From Streptomyces noursei (GTDB lineage Bacteria; Actinomycetota; Actinomycetes; Streptomycetales; Streptomycetaceae): DNA of 64,000 bases. The notes below the pieces were generated by a model. It saw nothing but the letters and a program-made list of their open reading frames with translations. It was not told the origin of the DNA and ran no database searches. This document shows, in pieces, positions 34,855-43,611 of the stretch. The translations under genes were made by a program, and so were the position numbers. Within the stretch, counting starts at the first letter, position 1, and every line of letters starts with the position of its first letter. The DNA lies in the NCBI RefSeq assembly GCF_016917755.1, contig NZ_CP070326.1, positions 8,928,001 through 8,992,000 on the forward strand, written 5' to 3'.

Positions 34855-35484
34855 TTGCCCAAGGGACCGACCAAGCGCCGCCCACAGACCACCGCGCGCC
34901 TACTGGAGGCAGCACGGGAGACGTTCGCCGACCGCGGCTTCCACGGCGCGTCCATCGAGGAGATCTGTGAGCGCGCCGGCCTCACCCGTGGCGCGTTCTA
35001 CTCCAACTACCGCACCAAGGAAGAGTTGTTCTTCGCCCTCTTCGACCTGCACGCCCGGCGTGTGGTCGAGCGGCTCGCCGCGGCGGTCGAGGAGATGCAG
35101 GACACCGAGGACCCGCTGCGCACGCTGATCAGCCGCACCAGCGCGCTGGACGAGACCGAGCGCCGCTGGTACCTGCTGTCGACGGAGTTCACCCTGCACG
35201 CCGTCCGGCACCCGGACACGGCCCGCACGCTCGCCGAGCACGACCGTCGCCTCCGCGCGGAGATCGCCGGACTGCTGGCGATCCTCTTCGACCGTCTGGG
35301 GCGGCGCCCCACCATCGCTCTCGACTCCCTCGCCCGGCTGGTCACAGCCCTCCATGAGGGCTCGCTCGCCCAGAGTCTGGTCGAACCGGACCAGCTTCCG
35401 CCGGACGAGCTCCCCGGCACCTACCTCCCGCTCGTGATCAAGGCCGCCTCCCGGCCCCGCCGCACCCGCCGCACGGGCTCCTGA
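34855..35484 (+). CDS. TetR family transcriptional regulator
   Basis: A 209-residue protein. The TTG at 34855 is chosen because GGAGGAAAG sits 5 bases before it; the in-frame upstream GTG has no such site. HTH at residues 10-55 (TTARLLEAARETFADRGF, then SIEEICERAGLTRGAFYSNYRTKEELF). The C-terminal domain is of the BetI/AcrR-like type with an ALHEG...LA segment. Its target is not obvious: the next gene, a chitinase, has its own promoter. Ligand unknown. Confidence 0.88.
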   Translation: MPKGPTKRRPQTTARLLEAARETFADRGFHGASIEEICERAGLTRGAFYSNYRTKEELFFALFDLHARRVVERLAAAVEEMQDTEDPLRTLISRTSALDETERRWYLLSTEFTLHAVRHPDTARTLAEHDRRLRAEIAGLLAILFDRLGRRPTIALDSLARLVTALHEGSLAQSLVEPDQLPPDELPGTYLPLVIKAASRPRRTRRTGS

Positions 35485-35535
35485 CCCCTCACCAGAGGGC
35501 CGTCCGCACCCCAACTCCCCTCCGCTCCATACCCA

Positions 35536-35564
35536 TTGACGAAAGGTATGGACCAATCTACGGT
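35536..35564 (+). promoter_or_regulatory. Promoter of the chitinase gene
   Basis: -35 TTGACG (35536-35541) and -10 TACGGT (35559-35564) with 17 bases between. The spacer holds GGTATGGACCAAT, which resembles the TGGTCYAGACC direct repeats or DasR sites at streptomycete chitinase promoters, but only in part. Confidence 0.5.
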
Positions 35565-35625
35565 GTGCGCACCACCCCCCGATTCCCCGCCGCTGACGCC
35601 TGTCGTGGCGCGAAGGGAGCACAGC

Positions 35626-36684
35626 GTGACCGGTCGGATAGCGCGTCTGCTGAAAGCCGGCCTCGCGGCCGTCTGCCTCCTGCCGATGCTGGGCGCCGCG
35701 GCACCCGCCACCGCCGCGCCGCGCAGCGACACCTGCGCCGTGAAGACGAAGCCCACCGGCAAGGTCCTCCAGGGGTACTGGGAGAACTGGGACGGCGCGG
35801 CCAACGGCGTCCACCCGCCGTTCGGTTGGACCCCGATCACCGACCCTCAGATCCGCGCCCACGGCTACAACGTCATCAACGCCGCGTTCCCCGTGATCCG
35901 CTCGGACGGCACCGCCCTCTGGGAGGACGGCATGGACGCGACGGTGAAGGTGCCGACCCCGGCCGAGATGTGCCAGGCCAAGAGCGACGGCGCGACGATC
36001 CTGATGTCCATCGGCGGTGCCACGGCCGGCATCGACCTCAACTCCACCGCGGTCGCGGACCGTTTCGTCGCGACGATCGTGCCGCTCCTGAAGAAGTACA
36101 ACTTCGACGGCATCGACATCGACATCGAGACCGGCCTGAGCGGCAGCGGGGACATCAACCAGCTGTCCCCCTCCCAGTCCAACCTCATCCGCATCATCGA
36201 CGGCATCCTCGCCCAGATGCCCGCGGGCTTCGGCCTCACCATGGCCCCCGAGACCGCCTACGTCACCGGTGGCAGCGTGACCTACGGCTCGATCTGGGGC
36301 GCGTACCTGCCGATCATCAAGAAGTACGCCGACAACGGCCGCCTCTGGTGGCTGAACATGCAGTACTACAACGGCAGCATGTACGGGTGTTCCGGCGACT
36401 CCTACGAGGCCGGCACCGTCGAGGGCTTCACCCGGCAGACCGACTGCCTGGACAAGGGCCTGACCATCCAGGGCACCACCGTCAAGGTCCCCTACGACAA
36501 GCAGGTGCCCGGTCTGCCCGCCCAGCCCGGCGCGGGCGGCGGCTATATGTCCCCGGACCTGGTCGCCCAGGCGTGGAACACCTACCGCAACGGCCTGAAG
36601 GGCCTGATGACCTGGTCCCTCAACTGGGACGGCGCGAAGGGCTGGACCTTCGGCGACAACGCCAAGTCCGCTCAGGGCCGCTGA
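35626..36684 (+). CDS. Secreted GH18 chitinase
   Basis: A 352-residue protein from a GTG with AAGGGAG upstream. Residues 1-30 are a Sec signal peptide ending ATA|AP. The catalytic barrel carries the DxxDxDxE motif as DGIDIDIE, Asp161 to Glu168, with Glu168 the acid. Other GH18 marks are LMSIGGA, MAPETAYV and the final MTWSLNWD. There is no chitin-binding or fibronectin domain, so it is a minimal chitinase. It cleaves beta-1,4-N-acetylglucosamine chains outside the cell. Single-gene unit. Confidence 0.92.
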   Translation: MTGRIARLLKAGLAAVCLLPMLGAAAPATAAPRSDTCAVKTKPTGKVLQGYWENWDGAANGVHPPFGWTPITDPQIRAHGYNVINAAFPVIRSDGTALWEDGMDATVKVPTPAEMCQAKSDGATILMSIGGATAGIDLNSTAVADRFVATIVPLLKKYNFDGIDIDIETGLSGSGDINQLSPSQSNLIRIIDGILAQMPAGFGLTMAPETAYVTGGSVTYGSIWGAYLPIIKKYADNGRLWWLNMQYYNGSMYGCSGDSYEAGTVEGFTRQTDCLDKGLTIQGTTVKVPYDKQVPGLPAQPGAGGGYMSPDLVAQAWNTYRNGLKGLMTWSLNWDGAKGWTFGDNAKSAQGR

Positions 36685-36706
36685 GGCCGGGGCGCACGAT
36701 CAGACG

Positions 36707-37513
36707 CTAGGACCGCCGGCGCGGCCGACCGCGCCGGCCCGCGTCCTTGGCCGCCGCACCGGTCCCGCGCCGCGGCCCACGCCCGGCCGGCGCCTTGCCC
36801 CGCGCCGCCCCGCCGCCCTTGCCGCCCGACTGCCCCTGCTGAGCCTTCTGGCCCTTCTGCTCCTTCTTGCCGGACGACTTCTGCTGCGCCTCCTCGGCCG
36901 TGCGGCGGCCCCGGGAGCTGTTCACCGTCCGTCCGCGGACGATCCCGATGAAGTCCTCGACCTGATCGGTGGTCCGGTCCTCGCGCCACGACAGCGCGAC
37001 CTGGGACTGGGGCGTGCCGGTGATCGTCCGGTAGATGAGGTCCCGCCGGTGGTACAGCCGGGCCAGCGACTGCGGGACGATGAGCAGCCCTACCCCGGCC
37101 GCCACCAGTTCGAGGGCGTCCGGTGTCGTGGCCGGGCGCTCGATCGCGGGCCGCCCAGGGGGCCGCTCCCAGTCCAGGGTGTCGTCGAGCGGGTGCTGCA
37201 TGATCTCGTCGGCGAGATCGTCGACGGACACCTCGTCGAACGCGGCGATCAGGTGGTCCTTCGGCACCACGACCACCGACGTCTCGGTGTAGAGCGGGAT
37301 CGCGCTGAGGTCCGTGCGATCGACCGGCAGCCGCAGGAAACCCGCGTCGGCAGCACCGCTCCGCAGCACCTCGGCCGCCTCGTCGGCTGACACCTGGTGC
37401 AGGGTGAGCGGTACGTCCGGCAGGCGCTCGTTCCAGATCCGCACCCACTTGGCGGGTGTCACTCCCGGTACATACGCGAGCCGGAACGAGGGGGAAGTCT
37501 CCGAGCCTGTCAC
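36707..37513 (-). CDS. LysR effector-binding domain protein without HTH
   Basis: A 268-residue protein that starts directly in the LysR substrate-binding fold (FRLAYVPGVTPAKWV, then SAIPLYTETSVVVVPKDH) and lacks the N-terminal winged HTH. After residue 205 there is a basic, low-complexity tail of Gln, Gly, Lys and Arg (KKEQKGQKAQQGQ, then GRGPRRGTG and GRRGRPRRRS) that could bind nucleic acid. GTG start at 37513. Divergent from the DUF5997 gene, a pairing I recall as typical of streptomycetes. Function unknown; a co-regulator is one possibility. Confidence 0.75.
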   Translation of the reverse strand: MTGSETSPSFRLAYVPGVTPAKWVRIWNERLPDVPLTLHQVSADEAAEVLRSGAADAGFLRLPVDRTDLSAIPLYTETSVVVVPKDHLIAAFDEVSVDDLADEIMQHPLDDTLDWERPPGRPAIERPATTPDALELVAAGVGLLIVPQSLARLYHRRDLIYRTITGTPQSQVALSWREDRTTDQVEDFIGIVRGRTVNSSRGRRTAEEAQQKSSGKKEQKGQKAQQGQSGGKGGGAARGKAPAGRGPRRGTGAAAKDAGRRGRPRRRS

Positions 37514-37583
37514 CCCGCCAGGTTACCCGCCATGGTCAGAGGCCGTGGTCAGAGGTGGTGCGCACGCTCGATACCCTGGAGCC

Positions 37584-37970
37584 ATGAAGTCGCACCAGAC
37601 CGCCCAGACGATGAAGGCCGCCACCGCGGCGAAGAAGCTGGGTGTGTACCTCCAGGCCACCCCCTCCGAGTTCCAGGAGGGCGTGGTCTCGCGCGCCGAG
37701 CTCAACGCGCTCCAGGCGGATCCGCCCGAGTGGCTGCGCGAGCTGCGGCGCAACGGCCCCCACCCCCGCCCGGTGGTCGCCGCGAAGCTGGGCATCTCCA
37801 TCTCCGGTCTGGCCCGCGCCGGCGTCACCGACGCCCTGACCACGGAGCAGGTCGACGCGCTGAAGACGGAGAACCCCGAGTGGCTGCAGAAGGAGCGCGC
37901 CACCCAGGCCGAGGTCCGCAAGGAGACGGCCCGCCTCAAGGAGAAGCAGCGCACCGAGGACGAGGCGTAA
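37584..37970 (+). CDS. DUF5997 family protein
   Basis: A 128-residue protein, soluble and helical, with conserved blocks QTMKAATAAKKLGVYL, PPEWLRELRRNGPHPRPVVAAKLG and a LTTEQVDALKTENPEWL repeat-like second half that echoes the first. The KLGISISGLARAGV segment looks HTH-like, so DNA binding is possible. No established function. ATG after TGGAG. Confidence 0.75.
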   Translation: MKSHQTAQTMKAATAAKKLGVYLQATPSEFQEGVVSRAELNALQADPPEWLRELRRNGPHPRPVVAAKLGISISGLARAGVTDALTTEQVDALKTENPEWLQKERATQAEVRKETARLKEKQRTEDEA

Positions 37971-38008
37971 GCACCCCACCACGGGGAGCGAGGGGCCGGC
38001 CCTTCCCT

Positions 38009-38085
38009 CCCCGTCGGTCGTCCGCCCCTCCGCGTCGATCGTCCGTCCCCTCCCGTCGGTTCCCGTCGGTCGGCCGTTCGCGCTC
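38009..38085. repeat. Imperfect short direct repeats
   Basis: A CGTCGGTCGTCCG-like unit recurs several times (CGTCGGTCGTCCG, CGTCGATCGTCCG, CGTCGGTTCC, CGTCGGTCGG) in the gap between the DUF5997 and DCC genes. Probably slippage-prone spacer or a terminator region. Confidence 0.4.
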
Positions 38086-38141
38086 GGCATACGGCACCGC
38101 CGGGTGTGTCCCGCATCGCGGCGACCCGACATGATGGGCAC

Positions 38142-38546
38142 ATGACGCCTTCGAGGACCCGACCCGTACTCGTCTACGACGGTGACTGCGGCTTCTGCAC
38201 CACCTCCGTACGCTTCGCCGAGCGACACATCCGCCCCCGCTGCCGGATCACCGCCTGGCAGTTCGCGGACCTGCAGGAACTCGGGGTCACCCAGCAGCGC
38301 GCCGAGCACGAGGTGCTGTGGATCACCCCGACGGGCACGGTCCACGGCGGCGCCCGGGCCGTCGCCAAGGTGCTGCTGAACGCGGGCGGCCCGTGGGCCG
38401 TCGCCGGCGCCGTCCTCATGCTCCCCCCGGTGCGCTGGTTCGCGCACGCCGCCTACCGCCTGATCGCCGACAACCGCCACCGCATGCCCGGCGGCACCGC
38501 GGCCTGCGCTCTACCGGCCAACGCCCGCCCGAACACGGGCCGTTGA
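38142..38546 (+). CDS. DCC-family (DUF393) thiol-disulfide oxidoreductase-like protein
   Basis: A 134-residue protein with the hallmark YDGDCGFC near the N-terminus (Cys16 and Cys19), the CxxC of the thioredoxin-like DCC family. A hydrophobic helix follows mid-protein (VAGAVLMLPPVRWFAHAAYRLIA). Members are thought to be small redox proteins; substrates are unknown. The ATG at 38142 gives the usual N-terminus; the ribosome site is weak. Confidence 0.85.
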   Translation: MTPSRTRPVLVYDGDCGFCTTSVRFAERHIRPRCRITAWQFADLQELGVTQQRAEHEVLWITPTGTVHGGARAVAKVLLNAGGPWAVAGAVLMLPPVRWFAHAAYRLIADNRHRMPGGTAACALPANARPNTGR

Positions 38547-38628
38547 AGGCGGGAGCCGCCCGACACCCGGTATCCGGCGTCGCGCCCCCGCCGGGAATAG
38601 CCGGCCGTCCGTCGCGGCTGTACCGGAC

Positions 38629-39060
38629 ATGACCGCTACGCCTTTCCAACCGCGCGCGCTTCTCGCGGAGAGCCGCCTCGGGGTGCTCGCGACGATCAAG
38701 TCGGACGGCCGCCCCCAGCTCTCCCCCGTCATGCCCTTCTACGACCGGGAGGCCGACGTCCTCTATGTCTCGATGACCGAGGGACGGGCCAAGACCGCGA
38801 ATCTGCGCCGGGACCCGCGAGCCGCGCTGGAGGTCACCAGCGCCGACGGCGGGTCCTGGGCCACCGCCGAGGGCACAGTGACGCTCACCGGCCCGGGGAC
38901 GGAGCCGCACGGCCCCGAGGTCGAGGCGCTGGTGCGCTACTACCGGCTCGCCGCCGGGGAGCACCCCGACTGGGAGGAGTACCGCTCGGTGATGGTCTCC
39001 GACCGCAGGGTGCTCATGACGATGTCGGTGGACCACGTATACGGCGCCAAGCTGCGCTGA
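38629..39060 (+). CDS. PPOX-class F420-dependent oxidoreductase
   Basis: A 143-residue split-barrel protein of the pyridoxamine-5'-phosphate-oxidase superfamily: ALLAESRLGVLATIKSDGRPQLSPV (seen as LGVLATIKSDGRPQLSPV), then VSMTEGRAKTANLRRDPRAAL and a C-terminal SMSVDHVYGAK-like end. This subgroup usually binds F420 and reduces small electrophiles. No partner gene. The start ATG is at the expected distance from the fold. Confidence 0.82.
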   Translation: MTATPFQPRALLAESRLGVLATIKSDGRPQLSPVMPFYDREADVLYVSMTEGRAKTANLRRDPRAALEVTSADGGSWATAEGTVTLTGPGTEPHGPEVEALVRYYRLAAGEHPDWEEYRSVMVSDRRVLMTMSVDHVYGAKLR

Positions 39061-39477
39061 CGCCGCACTGCCCGCGCCGCCCGCGCCGCCCGCGCCCCGT
39101 GAGATTCGCCGGCCTGGACGACGAGCTCGACCGCCCCGCCGTGGACGCCTCCCTGTCGGACGACCTCGGCGGACCGCCCGACACACGTCCCCTCCTCTGC
39201 ACCGGGCCCTGGCGACGCTCGGCCCCTCGACCGCACAGGGGGGACCGAGGAATCGTGGCCAGACCTGCGGTCGGGGCGGCGCTACGGCGCTGTGCGGCGT
39301 GCGGCGTGCGGCGTGCGGCGAGGACAGCCCGTCTGACGTGGCCGGTCGCGGCGCGCGGGGAGCGGCAGCCGACAGTGCGTCATCCGTCGCGTCGCCGGTT
39401 GCGCCCTGCGCGCGACGTACCGCGGTGGCTCCGGCATCGGGATGCGTAGGCTCCCCGGGGAAAGGAGCTCGATCGAT
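39061..39477. other. 417-base spacer with simple repeats
   Basis: Between the PPOX and VWA genes. It contains a CCCGCGCCG triplication near 39067-39095 and four copies of GTGCGGC at 39292-39319. No convincing gene; the VWA promoter should be at the right end. Confidence 0.5.
39292..39319. repeat. Four tandem copies of GTGCGGC
   Basis: A perfect 7-base unit four times in the spacer ahead of the VWA gene. A likely variable-number locus. Confidence 0.75.
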
Positions 39478-40197
39478 ATGAGTCCGCTGAGTCTGGAGAA
39501 GGTGGAGCAGACCGCGCCGCCGCTGGTGAACCTCTACAAGCAGGCGGGGGTCAGCCTGCGCAAGCACGGGCTGCAGGGGCAACGGGCCGCGGTGTACCTG
39601 GTGCTGGACCGGTCGGGCTCGATGCGCCCGTACTACAAGGACGGCACGATGCAGCACCTGGCCGAACAGGTCCTGGCGGTCTCGGCGCATCTCGACGACG
39701 ACGCGGTCGTCCCACTGGTGTTCTTCTCCACCGACGTCGACGGCGTGCACGAGATCAGCCTGGACGCCTACCAGGGGCGGGTGGCCGCCTACCACGAACA
39801 GCTGGGGCACATGGGGCGCACCCACTACGAGGCCGGGATGGACGCCGTGCTCGACCACTACCTCGCGTCCGGGGCGCAGGCACCGGCGCTGGTGGTGTTC
39901 CAGACCGACGGTGGGCCCACCAGCCGGACCGCTGCCGAGAAGTGGCTGTGCAAGGCCGCCGGGCTGCCGCTGTTCTGGCAGTTCATCGGCTTCGGCGACC
40001 CCGAGCACCGGGAGTTCGACTTCCTCCGCCGGCTGGACGAACTCCCGGTCCCCCGCCGCAGGATCGTCGACAACGCCGGCTTCTTCCCCGCCGGCACCAC
40101 GCCCAGCGCCCTGCCCGACGCGGACCTCTTCGACCGGCTGCTCGGGGAGTTCCCCACCTGGCTGGCGGCCGCTCGCGCCCAGGGGATCCTCTCCTAG
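39478..40197 (+). CDS. VWA domain protein (TerF/TerY-like)
   Basis: A 239-residue protein. The ATG follows AAAGGAG; the frame extends 36 bases further up without a better start. The VWA fold has the metal-ion site DRSGSM near residue 42 with later Thr and Asp (GRTHYEAGMDAV, FQTDGGPTS). The short N-terminal segment (VNLYKQAGVSLRKHGLQGQRAAVYL) is the pattern of the tellurium-resistance TerF/TerY group. Role is probably protein assembly in a stress response; no ter genes are adjacent. Confidence 0.82.
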   Translation: MSPLSLEKVEQTAPPLVNLYKQAGVSLRKHGLQGQRAAVYLVLDRSGSMRPYYKDGTMQHLAEQVLAVSAHLDDDAVVPLVFFSTDVDGVHEISLDAYQGRVAAYHEQLGHMGRTHYEAGMDAVLDHYLASGAQAPALVVFQTDGGPTSRTAAEKWLCKAAGLPLFWQFIGFGDPEHREFDFLRRLDELPVPRRRIVDNAGFFPAGTTPSALPDADLFDRLLGEFPTWLAAARAQGILS

Positions 40198-40294
40198 GGC
40201 GTGCCCACAACACCCCGCCGTTGGCCCGGAGAACGGGCCGAGGGGGCGGCTCCTGTACTACCGGTGCTGGCGGTACAGGGAGTACTGGGGCCCT

Positions 40295-40325
40295 CGCCCG
40301 GCGCAGCGAGAGTGTGCGCCGGGCG
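40295..40325. terminator. Strong hairpin between convergent VWA and Pr6Pr genes
   Basis: An 11-base perfect stem CGCCCGGCGCA / TGCGCCGGGCG with a 9-base loop, placed in the 226-base convergent gap. Likely shared terminator. Confidence 0.6.
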
Positions 40326-40366
40326 CCGGACGACAGGCGGGACGAGACCCCGCCCACCGTCCCCGA

Positions 40367-40418
40367 TCCTCGGTCCTCGGTCCTCGGTCCTCGCCGTGCC
40401 GTCCGTCCGTCCGTCCGT
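40367..40418. repeat. Two adjacent simple repeats
   Basis: TCCTCGG nearly four times (40367-40393, last base changed) and GTCC four times plus (40401-40418), just past the stop of the Pr6Pr gene. Confidence 0.7.
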
Positions 40419-40423
40419 TGACG

Positions 40424-41215
40424 TCAGGCGTCCAGCGGGCCGGACCCGGTGGACGGCATCCGGCTCCCGGGGCCGCGCAGGCGGGAGCGTATGCGGTCGA
40501 GGAGGACGAGGGCGAGGGCCAGGGCGTAGAAGGCCAGGGCGAACACGACCGCGTTGGTGGCGATACCTGCGTAGCCGTGGAGGTCGACGTCGAGGAAGGG
40601 ATAGGGGTAGCGGCCGTCGGTGCCGGGGGCGAGGAGGGCGCCACGGATGAGGGCGAAGGGAAGGTAGAGGATCGGGTAGACGAGCCACTGCCAGGCGTAG
40701 CGGAACAGGAAGGCGCCGGGGGCGGTGAAGAGGAGCCGGTCCAGGACCGCGGCGAGGGGGGTCGCGGTGTGGAGGAGCTGACTGGCGACCGATTCGACGG
40801 GGGTTCGGTGGCTGGTCATCGAGAAGCCGCTGGAGTCGTTCGACAGGACGAAGTGGAAGACGAGCCCGGTGATGCAGATGTAGAGCAGCGCTGCGCCGGT
40901 GATCCGCGGCGAGAGGGCGGGACGACCGGTCCAGGCGCGGTGCGCGGACCAGGCGAAGACGAGGACCAACAAGATGTTGGACTGGATCGTGAAGTAGCTG
41001 AAGAGCCGGCCCAGATCATGGGAGTCGATCGTGTCCAGGACGATCCCGGTGACCCCGGTCAGGGCCGCCAGCGCGCGGAAGACGGCCGCGACGGGACGGC
41101 GGCCGCCGGAGGAGGGTGCGGGGGCGGCCGCCGTGTCGGGCAGGCCGGGCCGAGCCGTGGACTCGGCGGGGGCGGCAACGGCCGCCGGCGTAGTGGGGGG
41201 TGTCGGATCAGGCAT
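40424..41215 (-). CDS. Pr6Pr family membrane protein
   Basis: A 263-residue protein with a disordered Pro/Ala N-terminus (about 45 residues) and six hydrophobic helices. The family pattern SYFTIQSNILLVLVFAW, then YICITGLVFHFVLS, HTATPLAAVLDRLLF and a DVDLHGYAGIATNAVVFALAFY end is clear. Related eukaryotic proteins are FAR-17a/AIG1-like hydrolases of fatty-acid esters of hydroxy fatty acids; bacterial members are uncharacterised. Start ATG at 41215 after GGTGGA. Confidence 0.8.
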   Translation of the reverse strand: MPDPTPPTTPAAVAAPAESTARPGLPDTAAAPAPSSGGRRPVAAVFRALAALTGVTGIVLDTIDSHDLGRLFSYFTIQSNILLVLVFAWSAHRAWTGRPALSPRITGAALLYICITGLVFHFVLSNDSSGFSMTSHRTPVESVASQLLHTATPLAAVLDRLLFTAPGAFLFRYAWQWLVYPILYLPFALIRGALLAPGTDGRYPYPFLDVDLHGYAGIATNAVVFALAFYALALALVLLDRIRSRLRGPGSRMPSTGSGPLDA

Positions 41216-41585
41216 TGGTCCACCGTACGGCCCGGCCCTGTGGGCCGGGCCGCGATCGCCGCGGACGACCCTGCCGAGACGCCTTCGCCACCGCGCCCGG
41301 CGGATCGCTCGAACCGACCGGGCTTCCCGTCCACGGCCCCCCTGGCCCGCACCCCTGGCCCAGGAAGTTCAACCGCACCCGGCGGCGCGGGTTGTCGATG
41401 TTGGTGTCCGCGAAGCTCCGTGAAGGCGAGGTGGGAAGGATCGAAGGATCGCCTTCGACTCCCCGCTCCCTGAAGGTCCGGGATGGTGCGGATGCATGCC
41501 TCGGAAAATGCGCCCGCACCTGTACCCGCACCGGAGAGTCACTCGCGCCGCATGGTCGGCCTGCCGCCGCTCATGGCCGCCGCGG
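41216..41585. other. 370-base spacer between Pr6Pr and GntR genes
   Basis: No convincing gene on either strand. It contains a 7-base hairpin TCGAAGG-ATCG-CCTTCGA (41441-41458) downstream of the GntR gene, a possible end of the long leftward operon. Confidence 0.5.
41441..41458. terminator. Hairpin downstream of the GntR gene
   Basis: Perfect 7-base stem with a 4-base loop, 128 bases past the GntR stop. Candidate terminator of the long leftward operon; no T-run. Confidence 0.35.
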
Positions 41586-42314
41586 TCAGACGCTGAACTC
41601 GACGGTGTAGCCGTACATGTCGGCGGGATACCACGAGTGCGAGACCTCCGCCGCTGCGCCGGTCGCCAAACGTGCCGTGCGCTGCGTCTGCAGGACCACA
41701 CCGCCTCGGCCGATGCCCAGTTTCTCGCCGATATCCAGATCGGCGGGCCGGGCCAGGATGGACTGTCGCGCGCTCGTCAGATGGACCCCCGCCTGCTGGA
41801 GGATATGCAGGATGCCGGCCGACTTCAGGCCCCGCTTGGTCAGCAGTTTGCCGTGCGCGTCGCAGAGGAAGTTGCGGTGGAAAGCGAAGGGGGCTTCCCC
41901 GGCGAACATCAAGCGCTCGACGATCGTGCCGCGCCCTTCCGGCAGGCCGAGTTCCGCCGCCACCTCTTCCGGGAGCCGCCGCCGGTGCAGGATGGAGATC
42001 TCCCGTACGGCGTGGGCGTTGGACGAAGCCGCCGTCAACAGGTCGTTCATATCGCCCTTGAAGACATACCGCATCGTCTTCCGGGCGACGTCGAGAACGA
42101 AGGTTCCGCGACCGTGCTGCCGTGCCAGCAGGCCACTTTCGACCAGGTCGAGAAGGGCCTGCCGCACTGTGGCCCGGCTCACGCCGAATTCGCGCGCCAG
42201 GTCCTGCTCGGGCGCCAGTTGGTGGTGGGCGGGGTAGGTGCCGTCGAGAATCCGCTGGCGCAGCACGCTCGCAATCTGGTGATAGAGCGGGATCGGGGAG
42301 GAATGAGTGATCAT
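41586..42314 (-). CDS. GntR family regulator with UTRA domain (HutC group)
   Basis: A 242-residue protein. HTH at residues 5-70 (IPLYHQIASVLRQRI, EQDLAREFGVSRATVRQALLDLVESGLL, QHGRGTFV) and a C-terminal UTRA effector domain (ERLMFAGEAPFAFHRNFL onward). The group represses uptake and catabolic genes and is released by the substrate. It is the last gene of the leftward run, 52 bases after the MFS gene. The ATG at 42314 keeps it clear of that gene. It may control the ABC importer operon through a dyad in the 58.3-59.1 kb spacer. Confidence 0.88.
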   Translation of the reverse strand: MITHSSPIPLYHQIASVLRQRILDGTYPAHHQLAPEQDLAREFGVSRATVRQALLDLVESGLLARQHGRGTFVLDVARKTMRYVFKGDMNDLLTAASSNAHAVREISILHRRRLPEEVAAELGLPEGRGTIVERLMFAGEAPFAFHRNFLCDAHGKLLTKRGLKSAGILHILQQAGVHLTSARQSILARPADLDIGEKLGIGRGGVVLQTQRTARLATGAAAEVSHSWYPADMYGYTVEFSV

Positions 42315-42366
42315 GCGGTATCCGGGCTCGGCCTGAAAGAGGGGCGCAGTCGTGCGGCGCAGTATC

Positions 42367-43611
42367 TCACCTTGCACGCCAGGCTCCCAGTACGGCGATG
42401 ACAACGGCTGACGCCGCCATCACGGTTCCCGCCCCGATGACCGCCGTGGCGCTCACGCCGTAGACGCCCATCAGCCACACGCCCCAGGAGGCGGCCGCAT
42501 ACAGGACAGCGAGGTTCCAGGACAGAGCGACGGCGGTGAACCCGTCGGAATGCGAGGCGACCAGGGTCTGCTGGTTGGTGTCGAAGGCTCCGGCGGCGAT
42601 GAACCACACCAGGACGGCGGCGAGGTTGAACCACAGCGACCGGACACCGACCGCGACCGTCAGTGTCACCAGCAGCGTGGTGGTCCACAGCGGAAGCAGC
42701 ACCGCTTCGCCTCGGCCGCGGGCCCGTACGGCGTCGCCGAACCGGCCGCCGAGCGACGCCCCGATGAACATGCCCAGGCCGCTGAGCAGCCCGACGGCGC
42801 CCAGTGCGGACGTGGACAGCTCGTACCGGGAACCCAGGATGTTCGGCAGGTAGGTGTACGCCCCCAGGCTCGCCGCGTGGAAGAGGAACGTGACGATCAG
42901 GGCGCGGCGCAGCCGGGCGCGGGTCCACACCCGCCACAGGACGCGCGCCCCGGTGTCCTGTGCCCGTTGGTGCCGGTGGTGTTCACCGCTGTGCCGCAGC
43001 CCGTAGAGCATCAGTGGGAGTGCTGCCAGGGCTGCCGCGCCCAGTAGCGCGAACGGGCTGTGCCAGCCGGCGAGATCGGCGGCGAAACCGCCGACGGGCA
43101 CGCCGAGCACCTGGCCGAGCGCGAAGGCGCCCATCCCGGCGCCCATGGCCGTACCCCGTACGGCCTCGGGGGCGCTGGCGGCGATCCAGGCCCAGATGGC
43201 CGGGCCGGCCATGGCCACCCCGAATCCGGCGACGGCACGGGAAGCGATCAGCACGCCGTAGTTCCCACTCAGCGCGGCGGTCGCATTGCCCGCGATGAAA
43301 AGCGAGGCGCCGATGCCGACCATGGTCCGCGGCCCCAAGCGGGAGTTGGCCAGGCCGAGCGGTGGCCCGGTCACCGCCTGGACCAGGACGTAGGCGGTGA
43401 CCAGATGCGCGGCACCGGCGACCGGCACGCCGATGTCGGCGGCGACCGTGGGCAGAAGTGGTGCCACGAGATACATCTCGGCGCCCACCAGGAAGAGGAA
43501 GAGATAGAGCGGTAGATAGCCCAGGAGCAGCTTCAGGAGGCGGGGCGGTGTGGAAGCGGTGCCCGGGGCCCGGGCGGCGCCGGCATCGGTGGCGGGCAGG
43601 GGGGTTTCCAT
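42367..43611 (-). CDS. MFS transporter (drug/amino-acid efflux type)
   Basis: A 414-residue protein with 12 hydrophobic helices and the DHA1-type pattern: VGAEMYLVAPLLPTVAADIGV, then SRLGPRTMVGIGASLFIAG between helices 2 and 3 and VAGFGVAMAGPAIWAWIA. Its ATG overlaps the upstream asparagine synthase stop by one base (TGATG), so the two are coupled. Likely exports a product or amino-acid derivative of this cluster; direction and cargo are inferred. Confidence 0.87.
   Translation of the reverse strand: METPLPATDAGAARAPGTASTPPRLLKLLLGYLPLYLFLFLVGAEMYLVAPLLPTVAADIGVPVAGAAHLVTAYVLVQAVTGPPLGLANSRLGPRTMVGIGASLFIAGNATAALSGNYGVLIASRAVAGFGVAMAGPAIWAWIAASAPEAVRGTAMGAGMGAFALGQVLGVPVGGFAADLAGWHSPFALLGAAALAALPLMLYGLRHSGEHHRHQRAQDTGARVLWRVWTRARLRRALIVTFLFHAASLGAYTYLPNILGSRYELSTSALGAVGLLSGLGMFIGASLGGRFGDAVRARGRGEAVLLPLWTTTLLVTLTVAVGVRSLWFNLAAVLVWFIAAGAFDTNQQTLVASHSDGFTAVALSWNLAVLYAAASWGVWLMGVYGVSATAVIGAGTVMAASAVVIAVLGAWRAR

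Noticed and set aside
39292..39319. CRISPR-like repeat
   Set aside because: The unit is 7 bases with no spacers; a simple tandem repeat.
39099..39449. 116-codon plus-strand frame in the PPOX-VWA spacer
   Set aside because: No ribosome site, Arg-rich composition, runs through tandem repeats.
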